Shown: positions 22,248 through 35,160 of the stretch, piece by piece
How the letters are laid out: each line of letters opens with the position of its first letter
Position numbering within the stretch: position 1 is the stretch's first letter
Assembly (NCBI GenBank): GCA_039707655.1
Contig: CM077673.1
Location: 3,544,001-3,608,000, forward strand
Origin: Elymus sibiricus
Lineage: Eukaryota > Streptophyta > Magnoliopsida > Poales > Poaceae
Length of the DNA: 64,000 bases
Reading direction: 5' to 3'
Translations under genes and position numbers: made by a program
The notes under the pieces: model-generated
The model's input: the letters and a program-made list of their open reading frames with translations, nothing else
What the model was told of the DNA's origin: nothing
Databases searched by the model: none

Positions 22248-23667
22248 ATGCTATCATTCACTGTTTTTCGGTAGTCGTGGTCGTCCGAACGTTCGGGGAA
22301 GCCCGGGGTGCGGTTACGGGGACCTCGCCAAAACTAGCAGATTTTATGTGTCCCGGCTAGTTTTCTATGCTACTACTCACTAATTTTGGGTCCCGGGGCG
22401 ATCCAAACGTCCGGGGAACCCCGGGGTCCGCAATACGGGGACCTTGTCAAACCTCGCAGATTTGGTCCATTCTTACCAGTTTTCTATGCTATTATTCACT
22501 GGTTTTTGGTAGTTGTGGTCGTCCGAATGTTTCGGGAAGCTCGAGATGCGGTTACGGGGACCTCGCCAAAACTAACAGATTGTGTCTGTTCCGGCCAGTT
22601 TTCTATGCTATTACTAACTGATTTTGGGTCCCGGGGTGATCCAAACGTTCGGGGAACCGCGGGGTCCGCTTACGGGGACTTCGCCAAAACTCGCAGATTT
22701 GGTCCATTCTTACCAGTTTTCTGTGCTATTATTCACTGTTTTTTGGTTGTCGTGGTCGTCCGAACGTTCGGGGAAGCCCGGGGTCCGGTTACGGGGACCT
22801 CGCAAACACTCGAAGCTTTGGTCCATTCTTAACCGTTTTCTGTGCTATTATTCACTGTTTTTTGGTTGTCGTGGTCGTCCAAACGTTCGGGGAAGCCCGT
22901 GGACCGGTTACGGGGACCTCGCCAAAACTCGCAGATTTGGTCCATTCTTACCAGTTTTCTGTGCTATTATTCACTGTTTTTGGTTGTCGTGGTCGTCCGA
23001 ACGTTCGGGGAAGCCCGTGGACCGCTAACTGGGACCTCGCCAAAACTCAGATTTTGTCCATTCTGACCAGATTTCTATGCTATTATTCACTTTTTTTTTT
23101 TGTCGTGGTCGTCCGAACAATCGGGGAACCCCGTGGACCGGTTACAGGGACCTCGCCAAAACTAGCAGATTTTGCCTGTTCCGGCCAGTTTTCTATGCTA
23201 CTACTCACTAATTTTGGGTCTGGGGGCGATCCAAACGTTCGGGGAACCCCGGGGTCCGCTTACGGGCACCTCGCCAAAACTCGCAGATTTGGTCCATTCT
23301 GACCAGTTTTTTATGCTATTATTCACTGTTTTTGGTTGTCGTGGTCGTCCCAACATTTGGGGATGTCCGGGGTCCGGTTACGGGGACCTCGCCAAAACTC
23401 GCAGATTTGTTCCATTCTTACCAGTTTTCTATGCTATTATTCACTGTTTTTTGGTTGTCGTGGTCGTCCGAACGCTCGGGGAAGCCCGGGGTCCGGTTAC
23501 GGGGACCTCGCAAAAACTCGAAGATTTGGTCCATTCTTACCAGTTTTCTATGCTATTACTCACTCATTTTGGGTCCCGGGGCGATCCAAATGTTCGGGGA
23601 ACCCCGGGGTCCGCTTATGGGGAGCTCGCCAAAACTCGCAGATTTTGTCCATTCTGACCAGATTTCT
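22248..23667 (+). repeat. 12-mer unit L13 (7A, many private changes)
   Basis: 1,420 bp. Private changes: 'attttatgtg' in m1, 'caaacctcg' in m2, 'cttaaccgtttt' in m5, a ten-T run and 'gaacaatcgggg' in m8. It follows a 12-mer directly without an S unit. Confidence 0.94.
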
Positions 23668-24024
23668 ATGCTATCATTCACTGTTTTTCGGTAGTCGTGG
23701 TCGTCCGAACGTTCGGGGAAGCCCGGGGTGCGGTTACGGGGACCTCGCCAAAACTAGCAGATTTTGTGTGTCCCGGCTAGTTTTCTATGCTACTACTCAC
23801 TAATTTTGGGTCCCGCGGCGATCCAAACGTCCGGGGAACCCCGGGGTCCGCAATACGGGGACCTTGTCAAAACTCGCAGATTTGGTCCATTCTTACCAGT
23901 TTTCTATGCTATTATTCACTGGTTTTTGGTAGTTGTGGTCGTCCGAATGTTCGGGGAAGCCCGGGGTCCGCTTATGGGGAGCTCGCCAAAACTCGCAGAT
24001 TTTGTCCATTCTGACCAGATTTCT
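23668..24024 (+). repeat. 3-mer unit S, first of a doublet
   Basis: 357 bp. m2 has 'cccgcggcg'. The same marker reappears 6,869 bp downstream (S at 30,537). Confidence 0.93.
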
Positions 24025-24381
24025 ATGCTATCATTCACTGTTTTTCGGTAGTCGTGGTCGTCCGAACGTTCGGGGAAGCCCGGGGTGCGGTTACGGGGAC
24101 CTCGCCAAAACTAGCAGATTTTGTGTGTCCCGGCTAGTTTTCTATGCTACTACTCACTAATTTTGGGTCCCGGGGCGATCCAAACGTCCGGGGAACCCCG
24201 GGGTCCGCAATACGGGGACCTTGTCAAAACTCGAAGATTTGGTCCATTCTTACCAGTTTTCTATGCTATTATTCACTGGTTTTTGGTAGTTGTGGTCGTC
24301 CGAATGTTCGGGGAAGCCCGGGGTCCGCTTATGGGGAGCTCGCCAAAACTCGCAGATTTTGTCCATTCTGACCAGATTTCT
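24025..24381 (+). repeat. 3-mer unit S, second of a doublet
   Basis: 357 bp. m2 tail is 'ctcgaagatttgg' instead of 'ctcgcagatttgg'. The same marker is in the S units at 30,894 (6,869 bp away) and 35,161. Confidence 0.93.
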
Positions 24382-25801
24382 ATGCTATCATTCACTGTTT
24401 TTCGGTAGTCGTGGTCGTCCGAACGTTCGGGGAAGCCCGGGGTGCGGTTACGGGGACCTCGCCAAAACTAGCAGATTTTGTGTGTCCCGGCTAGTTTTCT
24501 ATGCTACTACTCACTAATTTTGGGTCCCGGGGCGATCCAAACGTCCGGGGAACCCCGGGGTCCGCAATACGGGGACCTTGTCAAAACTCGCAGATTTGGT
24601 CCATTCTTACCAGTTTTCTATGCTATTATTCACTGGTTTTTGGTAGTTGTGGTCGTCCGAATGTTTCGGGAAGCTCGAGATGCGGTTACGGGGACCTCGC
24701 CAAAACTAACAGATTGTGTCTGTTCCGGCCAGTTTTCTATGCTATTACTAACTGATTTTGGGTCCCGGGGTGATCCAAACGTTCGGGGAACCGCGGGGTC
24801 CGCTTACGGGGACTTCGCCAAAACTCGCAGATTTGGTCCATTCTTACCAGTTTTCTGTGCTATTATTCACTGTTTTTTGGTTGTCGTGGTCGTCCGAACG
24901 TTCGGGGAAGCCCGGGGTCCGGTTACGGGGACCTCGCAAACACTCGAAGCTTTGGTCCATTCTTACCAGTTTTCTGTGCTATTATTCACTGTTTTTTGGT
25001 TGTCGTGGTCGTCCAAACGTTCGGGGAAGCCCGTGGACCGGTTACGGGGACCTCGCCAAAACTCGCAGATTTGGTCCATTCTTACCAGTTTTCTGTGCTA
25101 TTATTCACTGTTTTTGGTTGTCGTGGTCGTCCGAACGTTCGGGGAAGCCCGTGGACCGCTAACTGGGACCTCGCCAAAACTCAGATTTTGTCCATTCTGA
25201 CCAGATTTCTATGCTATTATTCACTTTTTTTTGTTGTCGTGGTCGTCCGAACATTCGGGGAACCCCGTGGACCGGTTACAGGGACCTCGCCAAAACTAGC
25301 AGATTTTGCCTGTTCCGGCCAGTTTTCTATGCTACTACTCACTAATTTTGGGTCTGGGGGCGATCCAAACGTTCGTGGAACCCCGGGGTCCGCTTACGGG
25401 CACCTCGCCAAAACTCGCAGATTTGGTCCATTCTGACCAGTTTTTTATGCTATTATTCACTGTTTTTGGTTGTCGTGGTCGTCCCAACATTTGGGGATGT
25501 CCGGGGTCCGGTTACGGGGACCTCGCCAAAACTCGCAGATTTGTTCCATTCTTACCAGTTTTCTATGCTATTATTCACTGTTTTTTGGTTGTCGTGGTCG
25601 TCCGAACGCTCGGGGAAGCCCGGGGTCCGGTTACGGGGACCTCGCAAAAACTCGAAGATTTGGTCCATTCTTACCAGTTTTCTATGCTATTACTCACTCA
25701 TTTTGGGTCCCGGGGCGATCCAAATGTTCGGGGAACCCCGGGGTCCGCTTATGGGGAGCTCGCCAAAACTCGCAGATTTTGTCCATTCTGACCAGATTTC
25801 T
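24382..25801 (+). repeat. 12-mer unit L14 (7A)
   Basis: 1,420 bp. m9 has 'gttcgtggaacccc', found again in m9 of the units at 31,251, 32,671 and 35,518. Confidence 0.95.
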
Positions 25802-27221
25802 ATGCTATCATTCACTGTTTTTCGGTAGTCGTGGTCGTCCGAACGTTCGGGGAAGCCCGGGGTGCGGTTACGGGGACCTCGCCAAAACTAGCAGATTTTG
25901 TGTGTCCCGGCTAGTTTTCTATGCTACTACTCACTAATTTTGGGTCCCGGGGCGATCCAAACGTCCGGGGAACCCCGGGGTCCGCAATACGGGGACCTTG
26001 TCAAAACTAGCAGATTTGGTCCATTCTTACCAGTTTTCTATGCTATTATTCACTGGTTTTTGGTAGTTGTGGTCGTCCGAATGTTTCGGGAAGCTCGAGA
26101 TGCGGTTCCGGGGACCTCGCCAAAACTAACAGATTTTGTCTGTTCCGGCCAGTTTTCTATGCTATTACTAACTGATTTTGGGTCCCGGGGTGATCCAAAC
26201 GTTCGGGGAACCGCGGGGTCCGCTTACGGGGACTTCGCCAAAACTCGCAGATTTGGTCCATTCTTACCAGTTTTCTGTGCTATTATTCACTGTTTTTTGG
26301 TTGTCGTGGTCGTCCGAACGTTCGGGGAAGCCCGGGGTCCGGTTACGGGGACCTCGCAAACACTCGAAGCTTTGGTCCATTCTTACCAGTTTTCTGTGCT
26401 ATTATTCACTGTTTTTTGGTTGTCGTGGTCGTCCAAACGTTCGGGGAAGCCCGTGGACCGGTTACGGGGACCTCGCCAAAACTCGCAGATTTGGTCCATT
26501 CTTACCTGTTTTCTATGCTATTACTCAGTGATTTTGGTTCCCGGGGCGATCCAAATGTTCGGGGAACCCCGGAGTCCGCTAACTGGGACCTCGCCAAAAC
26601 TCAGATTTTGTCCATTCTGACCAGATTTCTATGCTATTATTCACTTTTTTTTTGTTGTCGTGGTCGTCCGAACATTCGGGGAACCCCGTGGACCGGTTAC
26701 AGGGACCTCGCCAAAACTAGCAGATTTTGCCTGTTCCGGCCAGTTTTCTATGCTACTACTCACTAATTTTGGGTCTGGGGGCGATCCAAACGTTCGGGGA
26801 ACCCCGGGGTCCGCTTACGGGCACCTCGCCAAAACTCGCAGATTTGGTCCATTCTGACCAGTTTTCTATGCTATTATTCACTGGTTTTGGTTGTCGTGGT
26901 CGTCCCAACATTTGGGGATGTCCGGGGTCCGGTTACGGGGACCTCGCCAAAACTCGCAGATTTGTTCCATTCTTACACTTTTCTATGCTATTATTCACTG
27001 TTTTTTGGTTGTCGTGGTCGTCCGAACGCTCGGGGAAGCCCGGGGTCCGGTTACGGGGACCTCGCAAAAACTCGAAGATTTGGTCCATTCTTACCAGTTT
27101 TCTATGCTATTACTCACTCATTTTGGGTCCCGGGGCGATCCAAATGTTCGGGGAACCCCGGGGTCCGCTTATGGGGAGCTCGCCAAAACTCGCAGATTTT
27201 GTCCATTCTGACCAGATTTCT
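25802..27221 (+). repeat. 12-mer unit L15 (7B with full B-lineage markers)
   Basis: 1,420 bp. m3 T allele, 7B monomer, nine-T m8 and the 'cttacacttttct' end of m10 occur together for the first time. Private changes are 'ggttccgggg' in m3 and 'cactggttttgg' at the start of m10; 'aactagcagatttgg' in m2 is shared with the unit at 27,697. Confidence 0.94.
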
Positions 27222-27696
27222 ATGCTATCATTCACTGTTTTTCGGTAGTCGTGGTCGTCCGAACGTTCGGGGAAGCCCGGGGTGCGGTTACGGGGACCTC
27301 GCCAAAACTAGCAGATTTTGTGTGTCCCGGCTAGTTTTCTATGCTACTACTCACTAATTTTGGGTCCCGAGGCGATCCAAACGTCCGGGGAACCCCGGGG
27401 TCCGCAATACGGGGACCTTGTCAAAACTCGCAGATTTGGTCCATTCTTACCAGTTTTCTATGCTATTATTCACTGGTTTTTGGTTGTCGTGGTCGTCCGA
27501 ACGCTCGGGGAAGCCCGGGGTCCGGTTACGGGGACCTCGCAAAAACTCGAAGATTTGGTCCATTCTTACCAGTTTTCTATGCTATTACTCACTCATTTTG
27601 GGTCCCGGGGCGATCCAAATGTTCGGGGAACCCCGGGGTCCGCTTATGGGGAGCTCGCCAAAAGTCGCAGATTTTGTCCATTCTGACCAGATTTCT
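27222..27696 (+). repeat. 4-mer unit: m1, m2, m3/m11 hybrid, m12
   Basis: 475 bp. After m2 the third monomer starts as m3 ('cactggtttttgg') and switches to m11 ('ttgtcgtggtcgtccgaacg' then 'gctcgggg'), followed by a complete m12 with private 'caaaagtcgcag'. It is an alternative deletion product to the 3-mer, with the crossover one monomer earlier (m3 with m11 rather than m3 with m12). Confidence 0.92.
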
Positions 27697-29116
27697 ATGC
27701 TATCATTCACTGTTTTTCGGTAGTCGTGGTCGTCCGAACGTTCGGGGAAGCCCGGGGTGCGGTTACGGGGACCTCGCCAAAACTAGCAGATTTTGTGTGT
27801 CCCGGCTAGTTTTCTATGCTACTACTCACTAATTTTGGGTCCCGGGGCGATCCAAACGTCCGGGGAACCCCGGGGTCCGCAATACGGGGACCTTGTCAAA
27901 ACTAGCAGATTTGGTCCATTCTTACCAGTTTTCTATGCTATTATTCACTGGTTTTTGGTAGTTGTGGTCGTCCGAATGTTTCGGGAAGCTCGAGATGCGG
28001 TTACGGGGACCTCGCCAAAACTAACAGATTTTGTCTGTTCCGGCCAGTTTTCTATGCTATTACTAACTGATTTTGGGTCCCGGGGTGATCCAAACGTTCG
28101 GGGAACCGCGGGGTCCGCTTACGGGGACTTCGCCAAAACTCGCAGATTTGGTCCATTCTTACCAGTTTTCTGTGCTATTATTCACTGGTTTTTGGTTGTC
28201 GTGGTCGTCCGAACGTTCGGGGAAGCCCGGGGTCCGGTTACGGGGACCTCGCAAACACTCGAAGCTTTGGTCCATTCTTACCAGTTTTCTGTGCTATTAT
28301 TCACTGTTTTTTGGTTGTCGTGGTCGTCCAAACGTTCGGGGAAGCCCGTGGACCGGTTACGGGGACCTCGCCAAAACTCGCAGATTTGGTCCATTCTTAC
28401 CTGTTTTCTATGCTATTACTCAGTGATTTTGGTTCCCGGGGCGATCCAAATGTTCGGGGAACCCCGGAGTCCGCTAACTGGGACCTCGCCAAAACTCAGA
28501 TTTTGTCCATTCTGACCAGATTTCTATGCTATTATTCACTTTTTTTTTGTTGTCGTGGTCGTCCGAACATTCGGGGAACCCCGTGGACCGGTTACAGGGA
28601 CCTCGCCAAAACTAGCAGATTTTGCCTGTTCCGGCCAGTTTTCTATGCTACTACTCACTAATTTTGGGTCTGGGGGCGATCCAAACGTTCGGGGAACCCC
28701 GGGGTCCGCTTACGGGCACCTCGCCAAAACTCGCAGATTTGGTCCATTCTGACCAGTTTTCTATGCTATTATTCACTGTTTTTGGTTGTCGTGGTCGTCC
28801 CAACATTTGGGGATGTCCGGGGTCCGGTTACGGGGACCTCGCCAAAACTCGCAGATTTGTTCCATTCTTACACTTTTCTATGCTATTATTCACTGTTTTT
28901 TGGTTGTCGTGGTCGTCCGAACGCTCGGGGAAGCCCGGGGTCCGGTTACGGGGACCTCGCAAAAACTCGAAGATTTGGTCCATTCTTACCAGTTTTCTAT
29001 GCTATTACTCACTCATTTTGGGTCCCGGGGCGATCCAAATGTTCGGGGAACCCCGGGGTCCGCTTATGGGGAGCTCGCCAAAACTCGCAGATTTTGTCCA
29101 TTCTGACCAGATTTCT
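27697..29116 (+). repeat. 12-mer unit L16 (7B)
   Basis: 1,420 bp. B-lineage markers in m3, m7, m8 and m10; shares 'aactagcagatttgg' in m2 with the unit at 25,802. m5 starts 'cactggtttttggttg', an m3-like change. Confidence 0.94.
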
Positions 29117-30536
29117 ATGCTATCATTCACTGTTTTTCGGTAGTCGTGGTCGTCCGAACGTTCGGGGAAGCCCGGGGTGCGGTTACGGGGACCTCGCCAA
29201 AACTAGCAGATTTTGTGTGTCCCGGCTAGTTTTCTATGCTACTACTCACTAATTTTGGGTCCCGGGGCGATCCAAACGTCCGGGGAACCCCGGGGTCCGC
29301 AATACGGGGACCTTGTCAAAACTCGCAGATTTGGTCCATTCTTACCAGTTTTCTATGCTATTATTCACTGGTTTTTGGTAGTTGTGGTCGTCCGAATGTT
29401 TCGGGAAGCTCGAGATGCGGTTACGGGGACCTCGCCAAAACTAACAGATTGTGTCTGTTCCGGCCAGTTTTCTATGCTATTACTAACTGATTTTGGGTCC
29501 CGGGGTGATCCAAACGTTCGGGGAACCGCGGGGTCCGCTTACGGGGACTTCGCCAAAACTCGCAGATTTGGTCCATTCTTACCAGTTTTCTGTGCTATTA
29601 TTCACTGTTTTTTGGTTGTCGTGGTCGTCCGAACGTTCGGGGAAGCCCGGGGTCCGGTTACGGGGACCTCGCAAACACTCGAAGCTTTGGTCCATTCTTA
29701 CCAGTTTTCTGTGCTATTATTCACTGTTTTTTGGTTGTCGTGGTCGTCCAAACGTTCGGGGAAGCCCGTGGACCGGTTACGGGGACCTCGCCAAAACTCG
29801 CAGATTTGGTCCATTCTTACCAGTTTTCTGTGCTATTATTCACTGTTTTTGGTTGTCGTGGTCGTCCGAACGTTCGGGGAAGCCCGTGGACCGCTAACTG
29901 GGACCTCGCCAAAACTCAGATTTTGTCCATTCTGACCAGATTTCTATGCTATTATTCACTTTTTTTTGTTGTCGTGGTCGTCCGAACATTCGGGGAACCC
30001 CGTGGACCGGTTACAGGGACCTCGCCAAAACTAGCAGATTTTGCCTGTTCCGGCCAGTTTTCTATGCTACTACTCACTAATTTTGGGTCTGGGGGCGATC
30101 CAAACGTTCGGGGAACCCCGGGGTCCGCTTACGGGCACCTCGCCAAAACTCGAAGCTTTGGTCCATTCTTACCAGTTTTTTATGCTATTATTCACTGTTT
30201 TTGGTTGTCGTGGTCGTCCCAACATTTGGGGATGTCCGGGGTCCGGTTACGGGGACCTCGCCAAAACTCGCAGATTTGTTCCATTCTTACCAGTTTTCTA
30301 TGCTATTATTCACTGTTTTTTGGTTGTCGTGGTCGTCCGAACGCTCGGGGAAGCCCGGGGTCCGGTTACGGGGACCTCGCAAAAACTCGAAGATTTGGTC
30401 CATTCTTACCAGTTTTCTATGCTATTACTCACTCATTTTGGGTCCCGGGGCGATCCAAATGTTCGGGGAACCCCGGGGTCCGCTTATGGGGAGCTCGCCA
30501 AAACTCGCAGATTTTGTCCATTCTGACCAGATTTCT
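29117..30536 (+). repeat. 12-mer unit L17 (7A) with a short conversion patch in m9
   Basis: 1,420 bp. Standard 7A unit except that the tail of m9 carries three linked m5-type bases at 30,153, 30,156 and 30,170, giving a second HindIII site in the unit. Private 'actcgcagc'-type changes were not seen elsewhere in it. Confidence 0.92.
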
Positions 30537-30893
30537 ATGCTATCATTCACTGTTTTTCGGTAGTCGTGGTCGTCCGAACGTTCGGGGAAGCCCGGGGTGC
30601 GGTTACGGGGACCTCGCCAAAACTAGCAGATTTTGTGTGTCCCGGCTAGTTTTCTATGCTACTACTCACTAATTTTGGGTCCCGCGGCGATCCAAACGTC
30701 CGGGGAACCCCGGGGTCCGCAATACGGGGACCTTGTCAAAACTCGCAGATTTGGTCCATTCTTACCAGTTTTCTATGCTATTATTCACTGGTTTTTGGTA
30801 GTTGTGGTCGTCCGAATGTTCAGGGAAGCCCGGGGTCCGCTTATGGGGAGCTCGCCAAAACTCGCAGATTTTGTCCATTCTGACCAGATTTCT
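30537..30893 (+). repeat. 3-mer unit S, first of a doublet
   Basis: 357 bp. m2 has 'cccgcggcg'; hybrid has private 'gttcagggaagcc'. Confidence 0.93.
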
Positions 30894-31250
30894 ATGCTAT
30901 CATTCACTGTTTTTCGGTAGTCGTGGTCGTCCGAACGTTCGGGGAAGCCCGGGGTGCGGTTACGGGGACCTCGCCAAAACTAGCAGATTTTGTGTGTCCC
31001 GGCTAGTTTTCTATGCTACTACTCACTAATTTTGGGTCCCGGGGCGATCCAAACGTCCGGGGAACCCCGGGGTCCGCAATACGGGGACCTTGTCAAAACT
31101 CGAAGATTTGGTCCATTCTTACCAGTTTTCTATGCTATTATTCACTGGTTTTTGGTAGTTGTGGTCGTCCGAATGTTCGGGGAAGCCCGGGGTCCGCTTA
31201 TGGGGAGCTCGCCAAAACTCGCAGATTTTGTCCATTCTGACCAGATTTCT
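30894..31250 (+). repeat. 3-mer unit S, second of a doublet
   Basis: 357 bp. m2 has 'ctcgaagatttgg', matching the S at 24,025. Confidence 0.93.
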
Positions 31251-32670
31251 ATGCTATCATTCACTGTTTTTCGGTAGTCGTGGTCGTCCGAACGTTCGGG
31301 GAAGCCCGGGGTGCGGTTACGGGGACCTCGCCAAAACTAGCAGATTTTGTGTGTCCCGGCTAGTTTTCTATGCTACTACTCACTAATTTTGGGTCCCGGG
31401 GCGATCCAAACGTCCGGGGAACCCCGGGGTCCGCAATACGGGGACCTTGTCAAAACTCGCAGATTTGGTCCATTCTTACCAGTTTTCTATGCTATTATTC
31501 ACTGGTTTTTGGTAGTTGTGGTCGTCCGAATGTTTCGGGAAGCTCGAGATGCGGTTACGGGGACCTCGCCAAAACTAACATATTGTGTCTGTTCCGGCCA
31601 GTTTTCTATGCTATTACTAACTGATTTTGGGTCCCGGGGTGATCCAAACGTTCGGGGAACCGCGGGGTCCGCTTACGGGGACTTCGCCAAAACTCGCAGA
31701 TTTGGTCCATTCTTACCAGTTTTCTGTGCTATTATTCACTGTTTTTTGGTTGTCGTGGTCGTCCGAACGTTCGGGGAAGCCCGGGGTCCGGTTACGGGGA
31801 CCTCGCAAACACTCGAAGCTTTGGTCCATTCTTACCAGTTTTCTGTGCTATTATTCACTGTTTTTTGGTTGTCGTGGTCGTCCAAACGTTCGGGGAAGCC
31901 CGTGGACCGGTTACGGGGACCTCGCCAAAACTCGCAGATTTGGTCCATTCTTACCAGTTTTCTGTGCTATTATTCACTGTTTTTGGTTGTCGTGGTCGTC
32001 CGAACGTTCGGGGAAGCCCGTGGACCGCTAACTGGGACCTCGCCAAAACTCAGATTTTGTCCATTCTGACCAGATTTCTATGCTATTATTCACTTTTTTT
32101 TGTTGTCGTGGTCGTCCGAACATTCGGGGAACCCCGTGGACCGGTTACAGGGACCTCGCCAAAACTAGCAGATTTTGCCTGTTCCGGCCAGTTTTCTATG
32201 CTACTACTCACTAATTTTGGGTCTGGGGGCGATCCAAACGTTCGTGGAACCCTGGGTTCCGCTTACGGGCACCTCGCCAAAACTCGCAGATTTGGTCCAT
32301 TCTGACCAGTTTTCTATGCTACTACTCACTGTTTTTGGTTGTCGTGGTCGTCCCAACATTTGGGGATGTCCGGGGTCCGGTTACGGGGACCTCGCCAAAA
32401 CTCGCAGATTTGTTCCATTCTTACCAGTTTTCTATGCTATTATTCACTGTTTTTTGGTTGTCGTGGTCGTCCGAACGCTCGGGGAAGCCCGGGGTCCGGT
32501 TACGGGGACCTCGCAAAAACTCGAAGATTTGGTCCATTCTTACCAGTTTTCTATGCTATTACTCACTCATTTTGGGTCCCGGGGCGATCCAAATGTTCGG
32601 GGAACCCCGGGGTCCGCTTATGGGGAGCTCGCCAAAACTCGCAGATTTTGTCCATTCTGACCAGATTTCT
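31251..32670 (+). repeat. 12-mer unit L18 (7A)
   Basis: 1,420 bp. m3 has private 'aacatattgtg'; m9 has 'gttcgtggaaccc' followed by 'tgggttcc', and m10 starts with the m9-like 'tgctactactcactg'. Confidence 0.94.
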
Positions 32671-34090
32671 ATGCTATCATTCACTGTTTTTCGGTAGTCG
32701 TGGTCGTCCGAACGTTCGGAGAAGCCCGGGGTGCGGTTACGGGGACCTCGCCAAAACTAGCAGATTTTGTGTGTCCCGGCTAGTTTTCTATGCTACTACT
32801 CACTAATTTTGGGTCCCGCGGCGATCCAAACGTCCGGGGAACCCCGGGGTCCGCAATACGGGGACCTTGTCAAAACTCGCAGATTTGGTCCATTCTTACC
32901 AGTTTTCTATGCTATTATTCACTGGTTTTTGGTAGTTGTGGTCGTCCGAATGTTTGGGGAAGCCCGGGGTCCGGTTATGGGGAGCTCGCCAAAACTCGCA
33001 GATTTTGTCCATTCTGACCAGATTTCTATGCTATCATTCACTGATTTTGGGTCCCGGGGTGATCCAAACGTTCGGGGAACCGCGGGGTCCGCTTACGGGG
33101 ACTTCGCCAAAACTCGCAGATTTGGTCCATTCTTACCAGTTTTCTGTGCTATTATTCACTGTTTTTTGGTTGTCGTGGTCGTCCGAACGTTCGGGGAAGC
33201 CCGGGGTCCGGTTACGGGGACCTCGCAAACACTCGAAGCTTTGGTCCATTCTTACCAGTTTTCTGTGCTATTATTCACTGTTTTTTGGTTGTCGTGGTCG
33301 TCCAAACGTTCGGGGAAGCCCGTGGACCGGTTACGGGGACCTCGCCAAAACTCGCAGATTTGGTCCATTCTTACCAGTTTTCTGTGCTATTATTCACTGT
33401 TTTTGGTTGTCGTGGTCGTCCGAACGTTCGGGGAAGCCCGTGGACCGCTAACTGGGACCTCGCCAAAACTCAGATTTTGTCCATTCTGACCAGATTTCTA
33501 TGCTATTATTCACTTTTTTTTGTTGTCGTGGTCGTCCGAACATTCGGGGAACCCCGTGGACCGGTTACAGGGACCTCGCCAAAACTAGCAGATTTTGCCT
33601 GTTCCGGCCAGTTTTCTATGCTACTACTCACTAATTTTGGGTCTGGGGGCGATCCAAACGTTCGTGGAACCCCGGGTTCCGCTTACGGGCACCTCGCCAA
33701 AACTCGCAGATTTGGTCCATTCTTACCAGTTTTCTATGCTATTATTCACTGTTTTTGGTTGTCGTGGTCGTCCCAACATTTGGGGATATCCGGGGTCCGG
33801 TTACGGGGACCTCGCCAAAACTCGCAGATTTGTTCCATTCTTACCAGTTTTCTATGCTATTATTCACTGTTTTTTGGTTGTCGTGGTCGTCCGAACGCTC
33901 GGGGAAGCCCGGGGTCCGGTTACGGGGACCTCGCAAAAACTCGAAGATTTGGTCCATTCTTACCAGTTTTCTATGCTATTACTCACTCATTTTGGGTCCC
34001 GGGGCGATCCAAATGTTCGGGGAACCCCGGGGTCCGCTTATGGGGAGCTCGCCAAAACTCGCAGATTTTGTCCATTCTGACCAGATTTCT
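32671..34090 (+). repeat. Recombinant 12-mer: 3-mer head joined to 12-mer at m4
   Basis: 1,420 bp. It starts like an S unit (m1, m2 with 'cccgcggcg', then a hybrid with 'gtttggggaagccc' and 'ggttatggggagctcgcc'). The next monomer begins as m1 ('tgctatcattcactg') and switches at once to m4 ('attttgggtcccggggtgat'). The rest is m4-m12 of the 7A lineage, with 'ggggatatcc' private to m10. It preserves 12-mer length while replacing m3 and the start of m4. Confidence 0.9.
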
Positions 34091-34447
34091 ATGCTATCAT
34101 TCACTGTTTTTCGGTAGTCGTGGTCGTCCGAACGTTCGGGGAAGCCCGGGGTGCGGTTACGGGGACATCGCCAAAACTAGCAGATTTTGTGTGTCCCGGC
34201 TAGTTTTCTATGCTACTACTCACTAATTTTGGGTCCCGCGGCGATCCAAACGTCCGGGGAACCCCGGGGTCCGCAATACGGGGACCTTGTCAAAACTCGC
34301 AGATTTGGTCCATTCTTACCAGTTTTCTATGCTATTATTCACTGGTTTTTGGTAGTTGTGGTCGTCCGAATGTTTGGGGAAGCCCGGGGTCCGCTTATGG
34401 GGAGCTCGCCAAAACTCGCAGATTTTGTCCATTCTGACCAGATTTCT
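34091..34447 (+). repeat. 3-mer unit S
   Basis: 357 bp. m2 has 'cccgcggcg'; hybrid has 'gtttggggaagccc', shared with the recombinant unit just upstream. Confidence 0.93.
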
Positions 34448-35160
34448 ATGCTATCATTCACTGTTTTTCGGTAGTCGTGGTCGTCCGAACGTTCGGGGAA
34501 GCCCGGGGTGCGGTTACGGGGACCTCGCCAAAACTAGCAGATTTTGTGTGTCCCGGCTAGTTTTCTATGCTACTACTCACTAATTTTGGGTCCCGGGGCG
34601 ATCCAAACGTCCGGGGAACCCCGGGGTCCGCAATACGGGGACCTTGTCAAAACTCGCAGATTTGGTCCATTCTTACCAGTTTTCTATGCTATTATTCACT
34701 GGTTTTTGGTAGTTGTGGTCGTCCGAATGTTTCGGGAAGCTCGAGATGCGGTTACGGGGAGCTCGCCAAAACTAACAGATTTTGTCTGTTCCGGCCAGTT
34801 TTCTATGCTATTACTAACTGATTTTGGGTCCCGGGGTGATCCAAACGTTCGGGGAACCGCGGGGTCCGCTTACGGGGACTTCGCCAAAACTCGCAGATTT
34901 GGTCCATTCTTACCAGTTTTCTGTGCTATTATTCACTGTTTTTTGGTTGTCGTGGTCGTCCGAACGTTCGGGGAAGCCCGGGGTCCGGTTACGGGGACCT
35001 CGCAAACACTCGAAGCTTTGGTCCATTCTTACCAGTTTTCTATGCTATTATTCACTGGTTTTTGGTAGTTGTGGTCGTCCGAATGTTCGGGGAAGCCCGG
35101 GGTCCGCTTATGGGGAGCTCGCCAAAACTCGCAGATTTTGTCCATTCTGACCAGATTTCT
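34448..35160 (+). repeat. 6-mer unit: m1-m5 joined to m3/m12 hybrid
   Basis: 713 bp. m1 to m5 of a T-allele 12-mer, then the 3-mer hybrid. The switch is inside the 'cttaccagttttct' box (m5 continues to 'atgctattattcactgg'). Private 'ggggagctcgcc' in m3 near 34,758. Confidence 0.92.
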
